A stretch of 11,390 bases of DNA from Candidatus Sphingobacterium stercoripullorum (lineage in GTDB: Bacteria; Bacteroidota; Bacteroidia; Sphingobacteriales; Sphingobacteriaceae). Below the pieces are notes generated by a model, which made no database searches, had not been told where the DNA came from, and saw nothing but the letters and a program-made list of their open reading frames with translations. The stretch is from NCBI GenBank assembly GCA_019114715.1, contig DXEZ01000014.1, positions 1 through 11,390 of the forward strand, given 5' to 3'. This document shows, one piece after another, positions 1 to 6,261 of this stretch (position 1 is its first letter; each line of letters begins with the position of its first letter). The position numbers and the translations under genes are program-made.

Positions 1-356
1 GCAACTTTGGATTTTTCAGCTTCTAAGAGGCGCTCGTAGAGCTCAATGATTTTATCAATGGGGTCGATTGAGCACATGTAGTTGTTGTTATTTGTGCTAC
101 TATCTTGGAAAGTATTATTAATAATATTAAACACGGCCTCTTCGTTGAAGTTCTCTATACCCTCTGGTGTAACCCCTAATATTTTGGCTACTTGCGCCAG
201 TAAGTCTGCTTCTATGGTAGCGCTATTTTCAATATTGGATATAGTCTGTTGGCTTACGCCTAGTTCAATAGCTAGAACTCCTTGTTTCATTCCTCGGAGT
301 TCTCTAATGCGGCTTATTTTTCTGCCTATGTGGCTTGTTGTCTGGGCTGTGTTCAT
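1..356 (-). CDS. XRE-family HTH transcriptional regulator (3' end outside window)
   Basis: The reverse strand from the ATG at 356-354 stays open to the window edge, giving 118 residues without a stop. The protein starts MNTAQTTSHIGRKISRIREL. Residues 10-65 form a typical Cro/C1-type helix-turn-helix: RELRGMKQGVLAIELGVSQQ is helices 1-2 plus the turn, TISNIENS is the recognition helix and its end, and LLAQVAKILGVTPEGIENF closes the domain. After this comes EEAVFNII, an Asn-rich linker, and an amphipathic segment (DPIDKIIELYERLLEAEKSK) that is probably a coiled coil for dimerisation. Small regulators of this layout are common in Sphingobacteriaceae and usually about 120-135 residues, so only a short tail should be missing. 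It is divergent from the gene at 525, with a repeat array between them that it might bind; that link is inferred. The family call is firm, the target is unknown. Confidence 0.9.
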   Translation of the reverse strand, partial: MNTAQTTSHIGRKISRIRELRGMKQGVLAIELGVSQQTISNIENSATIEADLLAQVAKILGVTPEGIENFNEEAVFNIINNTFQDSSTNNNNYMCSIDPIDKIIELYERLLEAEKSKV

Positions 357-360
357 AAAC

Positions 361-368
361 CAAAGTTA
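361..368 (-). promoter_or_regulatory. Putative -7 box (TAACTTTG) of the XRE gene
   Basis: The reverse strand reads TAACTTTG, a full match to the Bacteroidota -7 consensus TAnnTTTG, ending 4 nt before the ATG at 356. No TTTG lies at the expected -33 position. If used, transcription would begin at or very near the start codon, giving a leaderless or nearly leaderless mRNA. Confidence 0.4.
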
Positions 369-405
369 ATAAAAATAGATGATTATAGATACGAAAGATC
401 TTCAT

Positions 406-480
406 TTGGTATAAAACAAGGAGCGCTTGGTAAAATACAATGTTACTTGGTTTTATACAGAGGGTATTGGTTCGGTAAAC
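406..480. repeat. Four phased TTGGT-type direct repeats (operator- or iteron-like array)
   Basis: Four 14-bp units start at 406, 427, 447 and 467: TTGGTATAAAACAA, TTGGTAAAATACAA, TTGGTTTTATACAG and TTGGTTCGGTAAAC. All begin TTGGT; the first three share AC or TAC near the end and the fourth is most divergent. Spacing is 21, 20 and 20 bp, about two helical turns, so bound proteins would lie on one face of the DNA. Units 1 and 2 are also imperfect dyads (TTG...CAA), as expected for an HTH dimer site. The array lies between the divergent XRE gene and the gene at 525, ending 44 bp before the latter's ATG. An operator for the neighbouring XRE protein is the simplest reading; iterons are an alternative, but no replication gene is visible. 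Confidence 0.6.
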
Positions 481-524
481 GAGATATAAGGCGTTTCTTT
501 GACTAGAAACTAATTGATTATATT

Positions 525-1646
525 ATGCATCACATCGAATATGAAAACAGCTATCTAACGCTACTTACCGGTAAGGAGATATTAAATCCTTATCTCGTTT
601 TAAAAGAGGTGTTTAAAGGTTCTTCATCACCTGTAGCTCTGCAGGATGAGCTCTATGAATTGTTGACAGCTATTATGCGGCCTAATTACTGGAGGTCTTA
701 TCAATCTCCATTGGTGCTCTATAAAAAGTATAAGAAGTTATTACGACTGTTTGAAGCTGGGTGGTTGATTCAAAAAATTAGGCCTGAGTTTGATTTAAGT
801 GAAAAGCTAAGCATACCCTTTAAGGAGGTCAAGGTTGATGAAATTAAATCGCAAGGATTTAAACCTGGCTCTGACCCTTTAACAAATGAATACCAATCGC
901 TTGTTCAATTTTACTGCTCATATTCTCTTTCTAGTTTAGGAAGAGAAGTTTATTGCTTGTTATTTGATGGGTTTATGTCAGGCTGCACTGATGGTACTTA
1001 TGAACTGGATGTGTATTTGATAAAACAAGTTCAGAACATGAGTGAGTTAATTAGGGTATTGCATACCATTGGGCGCTATGAACAAAATACCGTATTGTCT
1101 CCGCGTGATATTGATATATTAAATAGGGAAAAAGAAGCGCTTTATGCTCGAGATAACTTGCATGATTACGAAAATGACATATATGATTTTTATGAGCATT
1201 CTGAAAAGGATGAAGTGAGGAAGGCTTTGGATATTTCAAGGGGGATTTTGCGTACAGAAAACTTCTGGAGGCTGCACGGTAATCCGGCTAATATCCTACA
1301 TTATTTTCACGATTTTCTTTTTGTTTTAGACTACTTTTGGTGCGATTATAAATATATAGTTGAGGCAGGAATAGACATTTCTACCAAATGGGAAATCGAT
1401 AGTGAAGTAAGAGAAGAATTGTATAATCAGGGACATAAGTGGATCGATAGACCTTGGGAATTCCTTCATAACCAATTTGAAAAAGACTCTATCCGTGGTT
1501 GGCGCTATAGACTTGAACGATTGCTCGAGGATGTATTGAGTAACCATAATTGGGGCATTTTCCATGTGCATGATGAGGTGTTGTATTTCATTGATAGTTT
1601 GCTACTGTTAGTTGATCTACTGGATTATGAACCAAAAGAGTGTTGA
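525..1646 (+). CDS. Hypothetical protein, first gene of putative XRE/NTase-HEPN cassette
   Basis: I do not recognise a family in this 373-residue protein. It is probably cytosolic: there is no signal peptide and no clear membrane helix. It looks mostly helical, with acidic stretches (NLHDYENDIYDFYEHSEKDE, about 211-230) and an unusually aromatic C-terminal half (FHDFLFVLDYFWCDYKY, about 261-277; then WIDRPWEFLH, RGWRYRLERL and NHNWGIFHVHDE). The C-terminus (DEVLYFIDSLLLLVDLLDYE, about 350-369) is an amphipathic or hydrophobic helix that could contact a partner. No nuclease, kinase, NTPase or transferase motif was seen. It starts with ATG 44 bp after a phased repeat array, and its TGA ends 2 bp before the ATG of the NTase-HEPN gene, so the two are almost certainly co-transcribed and possibly translationally coupled. 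AT-rich composition suggests accessory DNA. A recruiting, antitoxin or regulatory partner of the HEPN protein is possible but only inferred from context. Confidence 0.8.
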   Translation: MHHIEYENSYLTLLTGKEILNPYLVLKEVFKGSSSPVALQDELYELLTAIMRPNYWRSYQSPLVLYKKYKKLLRLFEAGWLIQKIRPEFDLSEKLSIPFKEVKVDEIKSQGFKPGSDPLTNEYQSLVQFYCSYSLSSLGREVYCLLFDGFMSGCTDGTYELDVYLIKQVQNMSELIRVLHTIGRYEQNTVLSPRDIDILNREKEALYARDNLHDYENDIYDFYEHSEKDEVRKALDISRGILRTENFWRLHGNPANILHYFHDFLFVLDYFWCDYKYIVEAGIDISTKWEIDSEVREELYNQGHKWIDRPWEFLHNQFEKDSIRGWRYRLERLLEDVLSNHNWGIFHVHDEVLYFIDSLLLLVDLLDYEPKEC

Positions 1647-1648
1647 GT

Positions 1649-3331
1649 ATGGAAGAAATGAAAAAGAAGGAGACTTTGGAAGATGTAATCTCTAAAATCA
1701 CCTCCAAATACAACATTGAGCAGATTTATTTAAACACCTACGATCGAAAGCGGGAGGCGCATGAGCTAATTGTTTTAGTATCCAACAAGTACATCAAAAA
1801 CTTAGGCGATGTGGTCCCAAGGATGGTGAACACCATAAGAAACTACCCGCATTATCAAGTGAGGGTTTATGTGGCTTTTCAAGCTAAGGATAAAATTAGG
1901 GAGGGTAATTTATTCCTGTTTGTGTCTTGTCAGCCCGAAAAGCTCGTTTATAGAAAAGAGAACTCGGAGTTTGAGCTGCTATCAGAAGAGTTTGATTTCA
2001 ATAAATGCAAGGCGCTAACTATCGATTTGAAAAACCTTCAGAGAGAAAAAGTCGAAGAGTTTAAAGGTGGATATTATCACTTTAAAGAAAAGGAGCAAAA
2101 TTCTCTCGCTTCCTTCATGTTGCATCAGGCTATAGAGCTCACTTACCGTCATCTGGAGATTATGCTTGCTGGAAAGGAGCGTATTACCCATTCCGTTCGG
2201 ACCCATCACATGTATATGAAGAAAATCAGCTCTATGTATCATGGAGTGTTTGAGGAAGAGGAGCACGAGGACTACATATTACTTCAAGTTTTGGAAGATA
2301 TTTATGGCGCATCCCGCTATGAAGATTATTTCGATATAGACCCTGAGGTGTTAGAAAAACTGGAAGTAAAGATGGAAAGGCTACATGTGCTGGCAGATCA
2401 GATCTTTCAGCAGGTGCTCATTACAATCGAGCAGCAATATGCAAAGCACCTCCAATCTATGGAGCGGACCGATCATGTACCCTTAAAAATTGCCATAAAA
2501 AAACTGGAAGACTATCCTAAGTTAAAGGATGTGACCCAGCAGCTCAATGAAAACTTACCGGAGCCAGTTTCCATCTATTTGTTTGGACATAGAACGCTTT
2601 CATTTTCGATTAAAGGTATAAATGAGCATGAAAGCACCGAAGTTTGGGATAATTATTTCGATTTGCTAGTTGTGAGTAAGACAGATATCAGGGTTCACGT
2701 AGGTAACCTGCAGGCTTTAATACATGAGCGCTTAGGAACCTCTGTGTTCTTATTATCCTATACAAAAACTGAGATTCAAAAGGAGCTCGATAGGAATAGT
2801 CCGTTTTTTCATCAAGTGCTTTCTGGTGGAGAAACATTGCTGCACGCGGGCATCGACGTTGGTAATTGGTGTTTCCATAAAGGAAATGGGTTGCGCGCCA
2901 AGGAGAGGCTTGAATCGGATAGAATACGCCTGAATCAACGAATTGATAATGCTAGCGGACTTTTAAGGGCTGGAGCGTACACCGATGACTCGGTGGATCC
3001 TGTGATTAAAGTGCTTTTATACAATCAGGCTCTAGAGCAAGCTTGCCTTGGACTCCTTGAGTTCTTTTATGGATATACTCCCTACCAGTATAGCCTGAAC
3101 CACCTGTATGGTTTATGCAGCACCTTTTGGTCTTTTCCAAATGAATTATTCTCAAGGGCAACAGCAGAGGAAAGAAAGCAGTTTACGGAATTTTCCAATG
3201 TACTCAGGTCTTTCCGCTACAAAGGCGTATCGGATTTTGATTCTAATGAAGTAGATCGGTATGAAGTGTTGTGCCACCAGTTCATTGAGCGAAGCGCCGC
3301 GCTGGCTAGAGAATCATTCGTTAGTGATTAG
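1649..3331 (+). CDS. Tandem nucleotidyltransferase-like/HEPN protein (two NTase-HEPN modules)
   Basis: The frame is open from a GTG at 1640, but ATG 1649 is preferred: it follows the upstream stop by 2 bp and has a purine-rich AAAAGAG ahead of it. The product is 560 residues. Residues 150-265 resemble the HEPN fold of PF05168: SFMLHQAIELTYRHLEIMLAG, a His-rich ITHSVRTHH turn, then ASRYEDYFDIDPEVLEKL, matching the family's ARY..Y.I segment. Residues 452-556 repeat this pattern (LLYNQALEQACLGLLEFFYG, then FRYKGVSDFDSNEVDRYEVL). Each is preceded by a nucleotidyltransferase-like region: 300-400 (SIYLFGHRTL, YFDLLVV, VFLLSYTKTEIQKEL) and, more diverged, 15-105 (QIYLNTYDRK, HELIVLV). The GS...DxD metal site is not intact: FGH replaces GS and only one Asp (338) remains. 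No HEPN Rx4-6H ribonuclease motif is evident. Related two-protein MNT-HEPN pairs are toxin-antitoxin systems; here both modules are fused and duplicated. Domain order is inferred by eye. Confidence 0.8.
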   Translation: MEEMKKKETLEDVISKITSKYNIEQIYLNTYDRKREAHELIVLVSNKYIKNLGDVVPRMVNTIRNYPHYQVRVYVAFQAKDKIREGNLFLFVSCQPEKLVYRKENSEFELLSEEFDFNKCKALTIDLKNLQREKVEEFKGGYYHFKEKEQNSLASFMLHQAIELTYRHLEIMLAGKERITHSVRTHHMYMKKISSMYHGVFEEEEHEDYILLQVLEDIYGASRYEDYFDIDPEVLEKLEVKMERLHVLADQIFQQVLITIEQQYAKHLQSMERTDHVPLKIAIKKLEDYPKLKDVTQQLNENLPEPVSIYLFGHRTLSFSIKGINEHESTEVWDNYFDLLVVSKTDIRVHVGNLQALIHERLGTSVFLLSYTKTEIQKELDRNSPFFHQVLSGGETLLHAGIDVGNWCFHKGNGLRAKERLESDRIRLNQRIDNASGLLRAGAYTDDSVDPVIKVLLYNQALEQACLGLLEFFYGYTPYQYSLNHLYGLCSTFWSFPNELFSRATAEERKQFTEFSNVLRSFRYKGVSDFDSNEVDRYEVLCHQFIERSAALARESFVSD

Positions 3332-3448
3332 CAGCGAGTGGCTATAGTACTCATGATCAAGCATGTTGAAGCATGTTTAAGCGCAAAAGTTCTGCTACTG
3401 GTTTGTTATTAAAAGCATTAAAGTTAGAAGTCCAAAATTGGGTAGAGA

Positions 3449-3477
3449 CAGGTTAATAGCTTATCTGGGTTTTTTTT
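3449..3477 (+). terminator. Weak candidate terminator for the 525-3331 operon
   Basis: CAGGT and ATCTG can form a 5-bp stem (one G.T pair) around a 9-nt loop, followed by GG and a run of eight T residues (3470-3477). The stem is short, so only the T-run position makes this a candidate. It lies about 120 bp after the NTase-HEPN stop. Confidence 0.3.
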
Positions 3478-3622
3478 AAATTAGTGTCCAGTATATAAAA
3501 AGGCGGCTGAGTTAGCTTTGCCACTACTGGGCTAATTGGGATGGCCAATAATGGGCGTGATGACTTTTCATAGGCGGCTCAGGGCGAGGCTTGTTACCCG
3601 CAGAGCCAAGTTTGTTTGTTTG

Positions 3623-3647
3623 AAAAAGGCACCGTTAAGGTGCCTTT
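3623..3647 (-). terminator. Rho-independent terminator of clpPX operon
   Basis: On the reverse strand AAAGGCACC, loop TTAAC and GGTGCCTTT form a perfect 9-bp stem followed by further T residues (five T in total after GGTGCC), 15 bp after the clpX stop. The forward strand carries the same stem but a poorer T-tract, so it mainly serves clpX. Confidence 0.85.
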
Positions 3648-3661
3648 AATATGTCTAGCAA

Positions 3662-4900
3662 TTATGCTGCTTTTAATTTGTTGATATCGGATTTATCAAA
3701 CTTCTCCTTCGCATAATCCACTGTTATACGTAGGGTTTTGTCTTTAGGCTTTTTAGACGGTATTTCAAACATAGCATCTAAAAGTATTGCCTCACATATG
3801 CTCCTTAACCCACGAGCACCGAGTTTGAATTCCCAGGCCTTATTGACGATAAAGTCAAATACATCGTCATCGAATTGAAGATCTATATCCTCGTATTCGA
3901 AAATCTTTTTGTACTGCTTGATCAGCGCATTTTTAGGTTCTGTTAAAATGCTTCTTAGCGTGGATTTATCCAGCGGGTTCAGATAGCTCAGCACCGGCAA
4001 CCTACCAATAAGCTCAGGTATCAACCCGAAGTTCTTAAGGTCTTGCGGAGTGATGTATTTATAGAGGTTTTCTAGATCTATATCTTTCTCCTCATCGCTA
4101 AGCTTATAACCTACAGTTTGGGTTCTTAAACGCTTGGCGATGTGTTTTTCTATACCATCAAAGGCACCACCACAAATAAATAATATGTCGCTCGTATTAA
4201 CGCCTATCATTTTTTGATCCGGGTGTTTACGGCCTCCTTGAGGGGGAACGTTAACAACTGTACCTTCAAGGATTTTTAAAAGCGCTTGCTGTACGCCTTC
4301 ACCCGAAACATCTCTTGTGATGGAAGGGTTATCGCTCTTACGAGCAACTTTATCGATCTCATCGATGTATATAATTCCTCTTTCTGCTGCATTCACATCG
4401 TAGTCTGCTGCTTGCAGTAAGCGGGTAAGGATGCTTTCCACATCTTCCCCCACATATCCGGCTTCCGTAAGGACGGTTGCATCGACTATGCAGAATGGAA
4501 CGTTAAGAATTTTGGCAACAGTACGTGCTAGAAGAGTCTTCCCAGTACCAGTCTGACCTACAATAATCAAGTTGGACTTTTCGATTTCTACTTCATCTTT
4601 CTCGATTTTTTGGTTCAAACGCTTGTAGTGGTTGTATACCGCTACTGAAATTACTTTTTTAGCATCATCTTGACCAATAACGTACTGATCCAAATGGTTT
4701 TTTATTTCAGAGGGTTTGATCAACTTTAGGGAAGTCTGTAGACTATTAACCTTTTTCAGCTTGATCTCTTCCGCTAAAATCTCTGATGCCTGCGTGATAC
4801 AGCGGTCACAGATATGTGCGCCGTCTCCTGCGATTAGCAGCTGAGTTTCTCCTTTAGCAATTCCGCAAAAAGAACATTGTATTGTTCTGCCTCTGCTCAT
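3662..4900 (-). CDS. clpX: ClpX, ATP-dependent unfoldase of the ClpXP protease
   Basis: ClpX is a hexameric cytosolic AAA+ unfoldase that recognises tagged or degron-bearing proteins, unfolds them and feeds them to ClpP. All hallmarks are visible in the 412 residues: the N-terminal zinc-binding domain (Cys9, Cys12, Cys31, Cys34), Walker A GQTGTGKT at 115-122, pore-1 loop GYVG at 148-151, Walker B IIYIDEID at 176-183, the FGLIPELIGRLP arginine-finger region (Arg300), and sensor 2 GARGLR at 361-366. The ClpP-docking loop, IGF in Escherichia coli, reads VGY here (263-265), matching the pattern I recall from Bacteroidota. Length is normal. The ATG lies 2 bp after the clpP stop, so the pair is one operon read clpP then clpX, ending at a strong terminator. 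No anomalies were seen. Confidence 0.98.
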   Translation of the reverse strand: MSRGRTIQCSFCGIAKGETQLLIAGDGAHICDRCITQASEILAEEIKLKKVNSLQTSLKLIKPSEIKNHLDQYVIGQDDAKKVISVAVYNHYKRLNQKIEKDEVEIEKSNLIIVGQTGTGKTLLARTVAKILNVPFCIVDATVLTEAGYVGEDVESILTRLLQAADYDVNAAERGIIYIDEIDKVARKSDNPSITRDVSGEGVQQALLKILEGTVVNVPPQGGRKHPDQKMIGVNTSDILFICGGAFDGIEKHIAKRLRTQTVGYKLSDEEKDIDLENLYKYITPQDLKNFGLIPELIGRLPVLSYLNPLDKSTLRSILTEPKNALIKQYKKIFEYEDIDLQFDDDVFDFIVNKAWEFKLGARGLRSICEAILLDAMFEIPSKKPKDKTLRITVDYAKEKFDKSDINKLKAA

Positions 4901-4902
4901 GT

Positions 4903-5604
4903 TTATTTCTCTTTTGTGTTTTTCGACTCTAATATCTCGTCAATCATCCCCACTTCTTTGGCTTCTGCTGCTTTCATCCAGAAGTCTCTATCTGAGGATT
5001 TCTCGACCCACTCGTAGCTCTGTCCCGAGTGGTTGGAGATGATGGTGTAAAGCTCTTCTTTAAGCTTCATCATTTCTCTAAGGTTGATCTCCATGTCTGC
5101 CGCTACGCCTTGTGCACCTCCAGAAGGCTGGTGGATCATCACTCTTGAATGTGGGAGTGCTGCTCTTTTACCTTTAGCTCCAGCGACCAGTAAGACTGCG
5201 CCCATGGATGCTGCAATTCCTGTGCAGATCGTGGCTACATCGGGCTGTATATACTGCATGGTATCGTAGATTCCTAATCCTGCATATACGCTACCTCCTG
5301 GGGAGTTGATGTAGATCTGTATATCTCTTTGTGCATCTGTTGATTGTAAAAACAATAACTGCGCCTGAACAATGTTAGCTACCTGATCATTAATCGCATC
5401 TCCTAGGAATATAATCCTATCCATCATCAAGCGGGAAAAGACGTCCATTTGAGCTACGTTCATTTGCCTCTCCTCAATGATATATGGGGTAAGGTTATTA
5501 GGTAGGCTCCTTTGCGCACGTGCGATGTAACTATCAACATGCTGGCTGCCTATACGTTGGTGCTTAATGGCGTATTTTCTAAATTCGTTTTGATCGACTT
5601 TCAT
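4903..5604 (-). CDS. clpP: ClpP, serine protease subunit of ClpXP
   Basis: This is the tetradecameric peptidase that degrades substrates delivered by ClpX, encoded immediately downstream. The catalytic triad is complete: Ser133 in GIAASMGAVLL, His158 in SRVMIHQPSGG, and Asp207 in SSDRDFWM. The INSPGGSVYAGLGIYDTMQ strand-turn (100-118) and QGVAADMEINLREM handle region (165-178) are canonical. At 233 residues it is longer than Escherichia coli ClpP because of an N-terminal extension of about 30 residues (MKVDQNEFRKYAIKHQRIGS...), which probably includes a propeptide; similar lengths occur in Bacteroidota. The start is the only ATG before the conserved region that gives this extension; the internal Met48 would truncate the core. 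The gene has its own 91-bp AT-rich upstream region containing two palindromes. Confidence 0.97.
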   Translation of the reverse strand: MKVDQNEFRKYAIKHQRIGSQHVDSYIARAQRSLPNNLTPYIIEERQMNVAQMDVFSRLMMDRIIFLGDAINDQVANIVQAQLLFLQSTDAQRDIQIYINSPGGSVYAGLGIYDTMQYIQPDVATICTGIAASMGAVLLVAGAKGKRAALPHSRVMIHQPSGGAQGVAADMEINLREMMKLKEELYTIISNHSGQSYEWVEKSSDRDFWMKAAEAKEVGMIDEILESKNTKEK

Positions 5605-5637
5605 ACGTATATATTTTATTGTTCAAATTCTTATATT

Positions 5638-5679
5638 CAATTATACTACTAAATTTTAATTTAGCGCACTAATATAGTG
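5638..5679 (-). promoter_or_regulatory. Putative clpP promoter/operator region with two palindromes
   Basis: Two inverted repeats sit back to back upstream of clpP: CTAAATTTTAATTTAG (5649-5664; 7-bp arms, 2-bp centre) and CACTAATATAGTG (5667-5679; 5-bp arms). On the reverse strand TATAATTG (5645-5638) matches TAnnTTTG with one mismatch and would place the first palindrome just upstream of the -7 box. The second palindrome could instead help end the upstream leftward gene, but it has no T-tract. Function is unproven. Confidence 0.35.
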
Positions 5680-5695
5680 TAATATTTTTAAAATC

Positions 5696-6163
5696 TTACT
5701 CCGGATTTGTTAATGTCTGGTAAAAAGGGAATTCCGGCAATGCCTCCACCGAACCATCTGAGAAATTAACCCTGTAGATAAAGTGATTTAAGCCGTTGCT
5801 AACAAGCAGATAGGGCGTTTTATGGGTGATGTTGTAGGCCGCTATTTGATCAATCACTTTTTGGTCAATTTTCACGCTTGGTGCCTTAAATTCCGCAAGC
5901 AGTAAGGGGGCTCCCGATTTATCGTAGACCATGAGGTCCGAGCGCCTTGCTTGCCCGTGCACCTCGAGGCCTGCCTCTATGGCCATCAGATTCTTAGGGT
6001 AACCCATTTGCTGCAGGAAGCTTACCCAGTGCTGCCTGACCCATTCCTCTGGGGTGAGCTGCAAATACTTCCTCCGCAGAATATCAAATATAAAAAGCTT
6101 ACCGGCGCTTCTTTTCAGTTGCGCTTTGTAGGGCGGTAAGTTAAGCGGTATGGGCTCGAACAT
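5696..6163 (-). CDS. HsdR-N-like small protein, PD-(D/E)XK nuclease fold
   Basis: The frame is open from an ATG at 6187 (163 residues), but the internal ATG at 6163 (155 residues) is preferred: it begins MFEPIPLNLPPYKAQLKR, the start I recall for homologues, and a promoter-like TATCTTTG overlaps the longer version. The protein resembles the N-terminal domain of type I restriction subunit HsdR. LQLTPEEWVRQHWVSFL is the conserved first part. The candidate catalytic core is RRSDLMVYD followed by PLLLAEFKAP, which supplies the D and ExK of a PD-(D/E)XK site, and then IDQIAAYN. No helicase, methylase or specificity gene is nearby, so it is not a restriction system. Stand-alone proteins of this type next to holA are widespread in Bacteroidota and of unknown role. 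The gene is divergent from holA and lies 91 bp upstream of clpP in the same direction. Confidence 0.85.
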   Translation of the reverse strand: MFEPIPLNLPPYKAQLKRSAGKLFIFDILRRKYLQLTPEEWVRQHWVSFLQQMGYPKNLMAIEAGLEVHGQARRSDLMVYDKSGAPLLLAEFKAPSVKIDQKVIDQIAAYNITHKTPYLLVSNGLNHFIYRVNFSDGSVEALPEFPFYQTLTNPE

Positions 6164-6166
6164 ATG

Positions 6167-6198
6167 CAAAGATACCCTAATTTCCACTGGCAGGCAAA
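6167..6198 (-). promoter_or_regulatory. Putative promoter of the HsdR-N-like gene
   Basis: The reverse strand has TTTG (6198-6195), a 20-nt spacer and TATCTTTG (6174-6167), a full match to the Bacteroidota -33/-7 pattern. The -7 box ends 3 nt before the ATG at 6163, implying a leaderless or nearly leaderless transcript and supporting that start over 6187. Confidence 0.55.
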
Positions 6199-6225
6199 AT
6201 TCTTGGTTTGCAATGGATAATAATT

Positions 6226-6257
6226 TTTTTTTCCTTGGGCAAAAAACGTTAATTTTG
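6226..6257 (+). promoter_or_regulatory. Putative promoter of holA
   Basis: TAATTTTG (6250-6257) matches the -7 consensus TAnnTTTG and ends 4 nt before the holA ATG. The expected -33 position (6226-6229) falls in a T-run rather than an exact TTTG. As with the divergent neighbour, transcription would start at or next to the start codon. Confidence 0.4.
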
Positions 6258-6261
6258 GATC

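Larger units (their letters stand above)
3332..3661. other. Intergenic region between convergent NTase-HEPN gene and clpX
   Basis: No convincing gene is present. Visible structures are a 10-bp tandem repeat (AAGCATGTTG, AAGCATGTTT at 3359-3378), a weak hairpin before eight T residues (3449-3477), an 11-bp near-repeat AGGCGGCTGAG / AGGCGGCTCAG at 3501 and 3572, a small dyad ATTGG-gatgg-CCAAT (3535-3549), and a GGCTC...GAGCC stem (3576-3607). The clpX terminator lies at 3623-3647. It is GC-richer around 3500-3610 than the genes to its left and may mark the edge of the accessory segment. No tRNA or integrase was seen. Confidence 0.5.

Noticed and set aside
406..480. CRISPR array.
   Set aside because: Units are only 14 bp, diverged, and spaced by 6-7 bp; there are no spacers of usual length and no cas genes.
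82..506. Forward-strand open frames at 82-369 and 282-506.
   Set aside because: The first is the complement of the clear XRE gene and the second runs through the repeat array; neither gives a recognisable protein.
1640..1648. GTG start for the NTase-HEPN gene.
   Set aside because: It adds only three residues (M-L-S), overlaps the upstream stop, and an ATG at 1649 fits the operon spacing better.
2096..2330. Active HEPN ribonuclease site (Rx4-6H) in the first HEPN domain.
   Set aside because: The His-rich ITHSVRTHH is near the second helix rather than at the family's catalytic position, and the Arg-His spacing does not fit.
3353..3412. Short forward frame MIKHVEACLSAKVLLLVCY in the gap after the NTase-HEPN gene.
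   Set aside because: It is 19 codons, has no ribosome-binding signal, and arises from the AAGCATGTT repeat.
5696..6187. Part of a type I restriction-modification system.
   Set aside because: Only the HsdR-N-like domain exists; no helicase motor, HsdM or HsdS gene is in the window.
6164..6187. Longer start (ATG 6187) for the HsdR-N-like gene.
   Set aside because: The extra eight residues overlap the -7 box and the conserved N-terminus begins at the internal ATG 6163.
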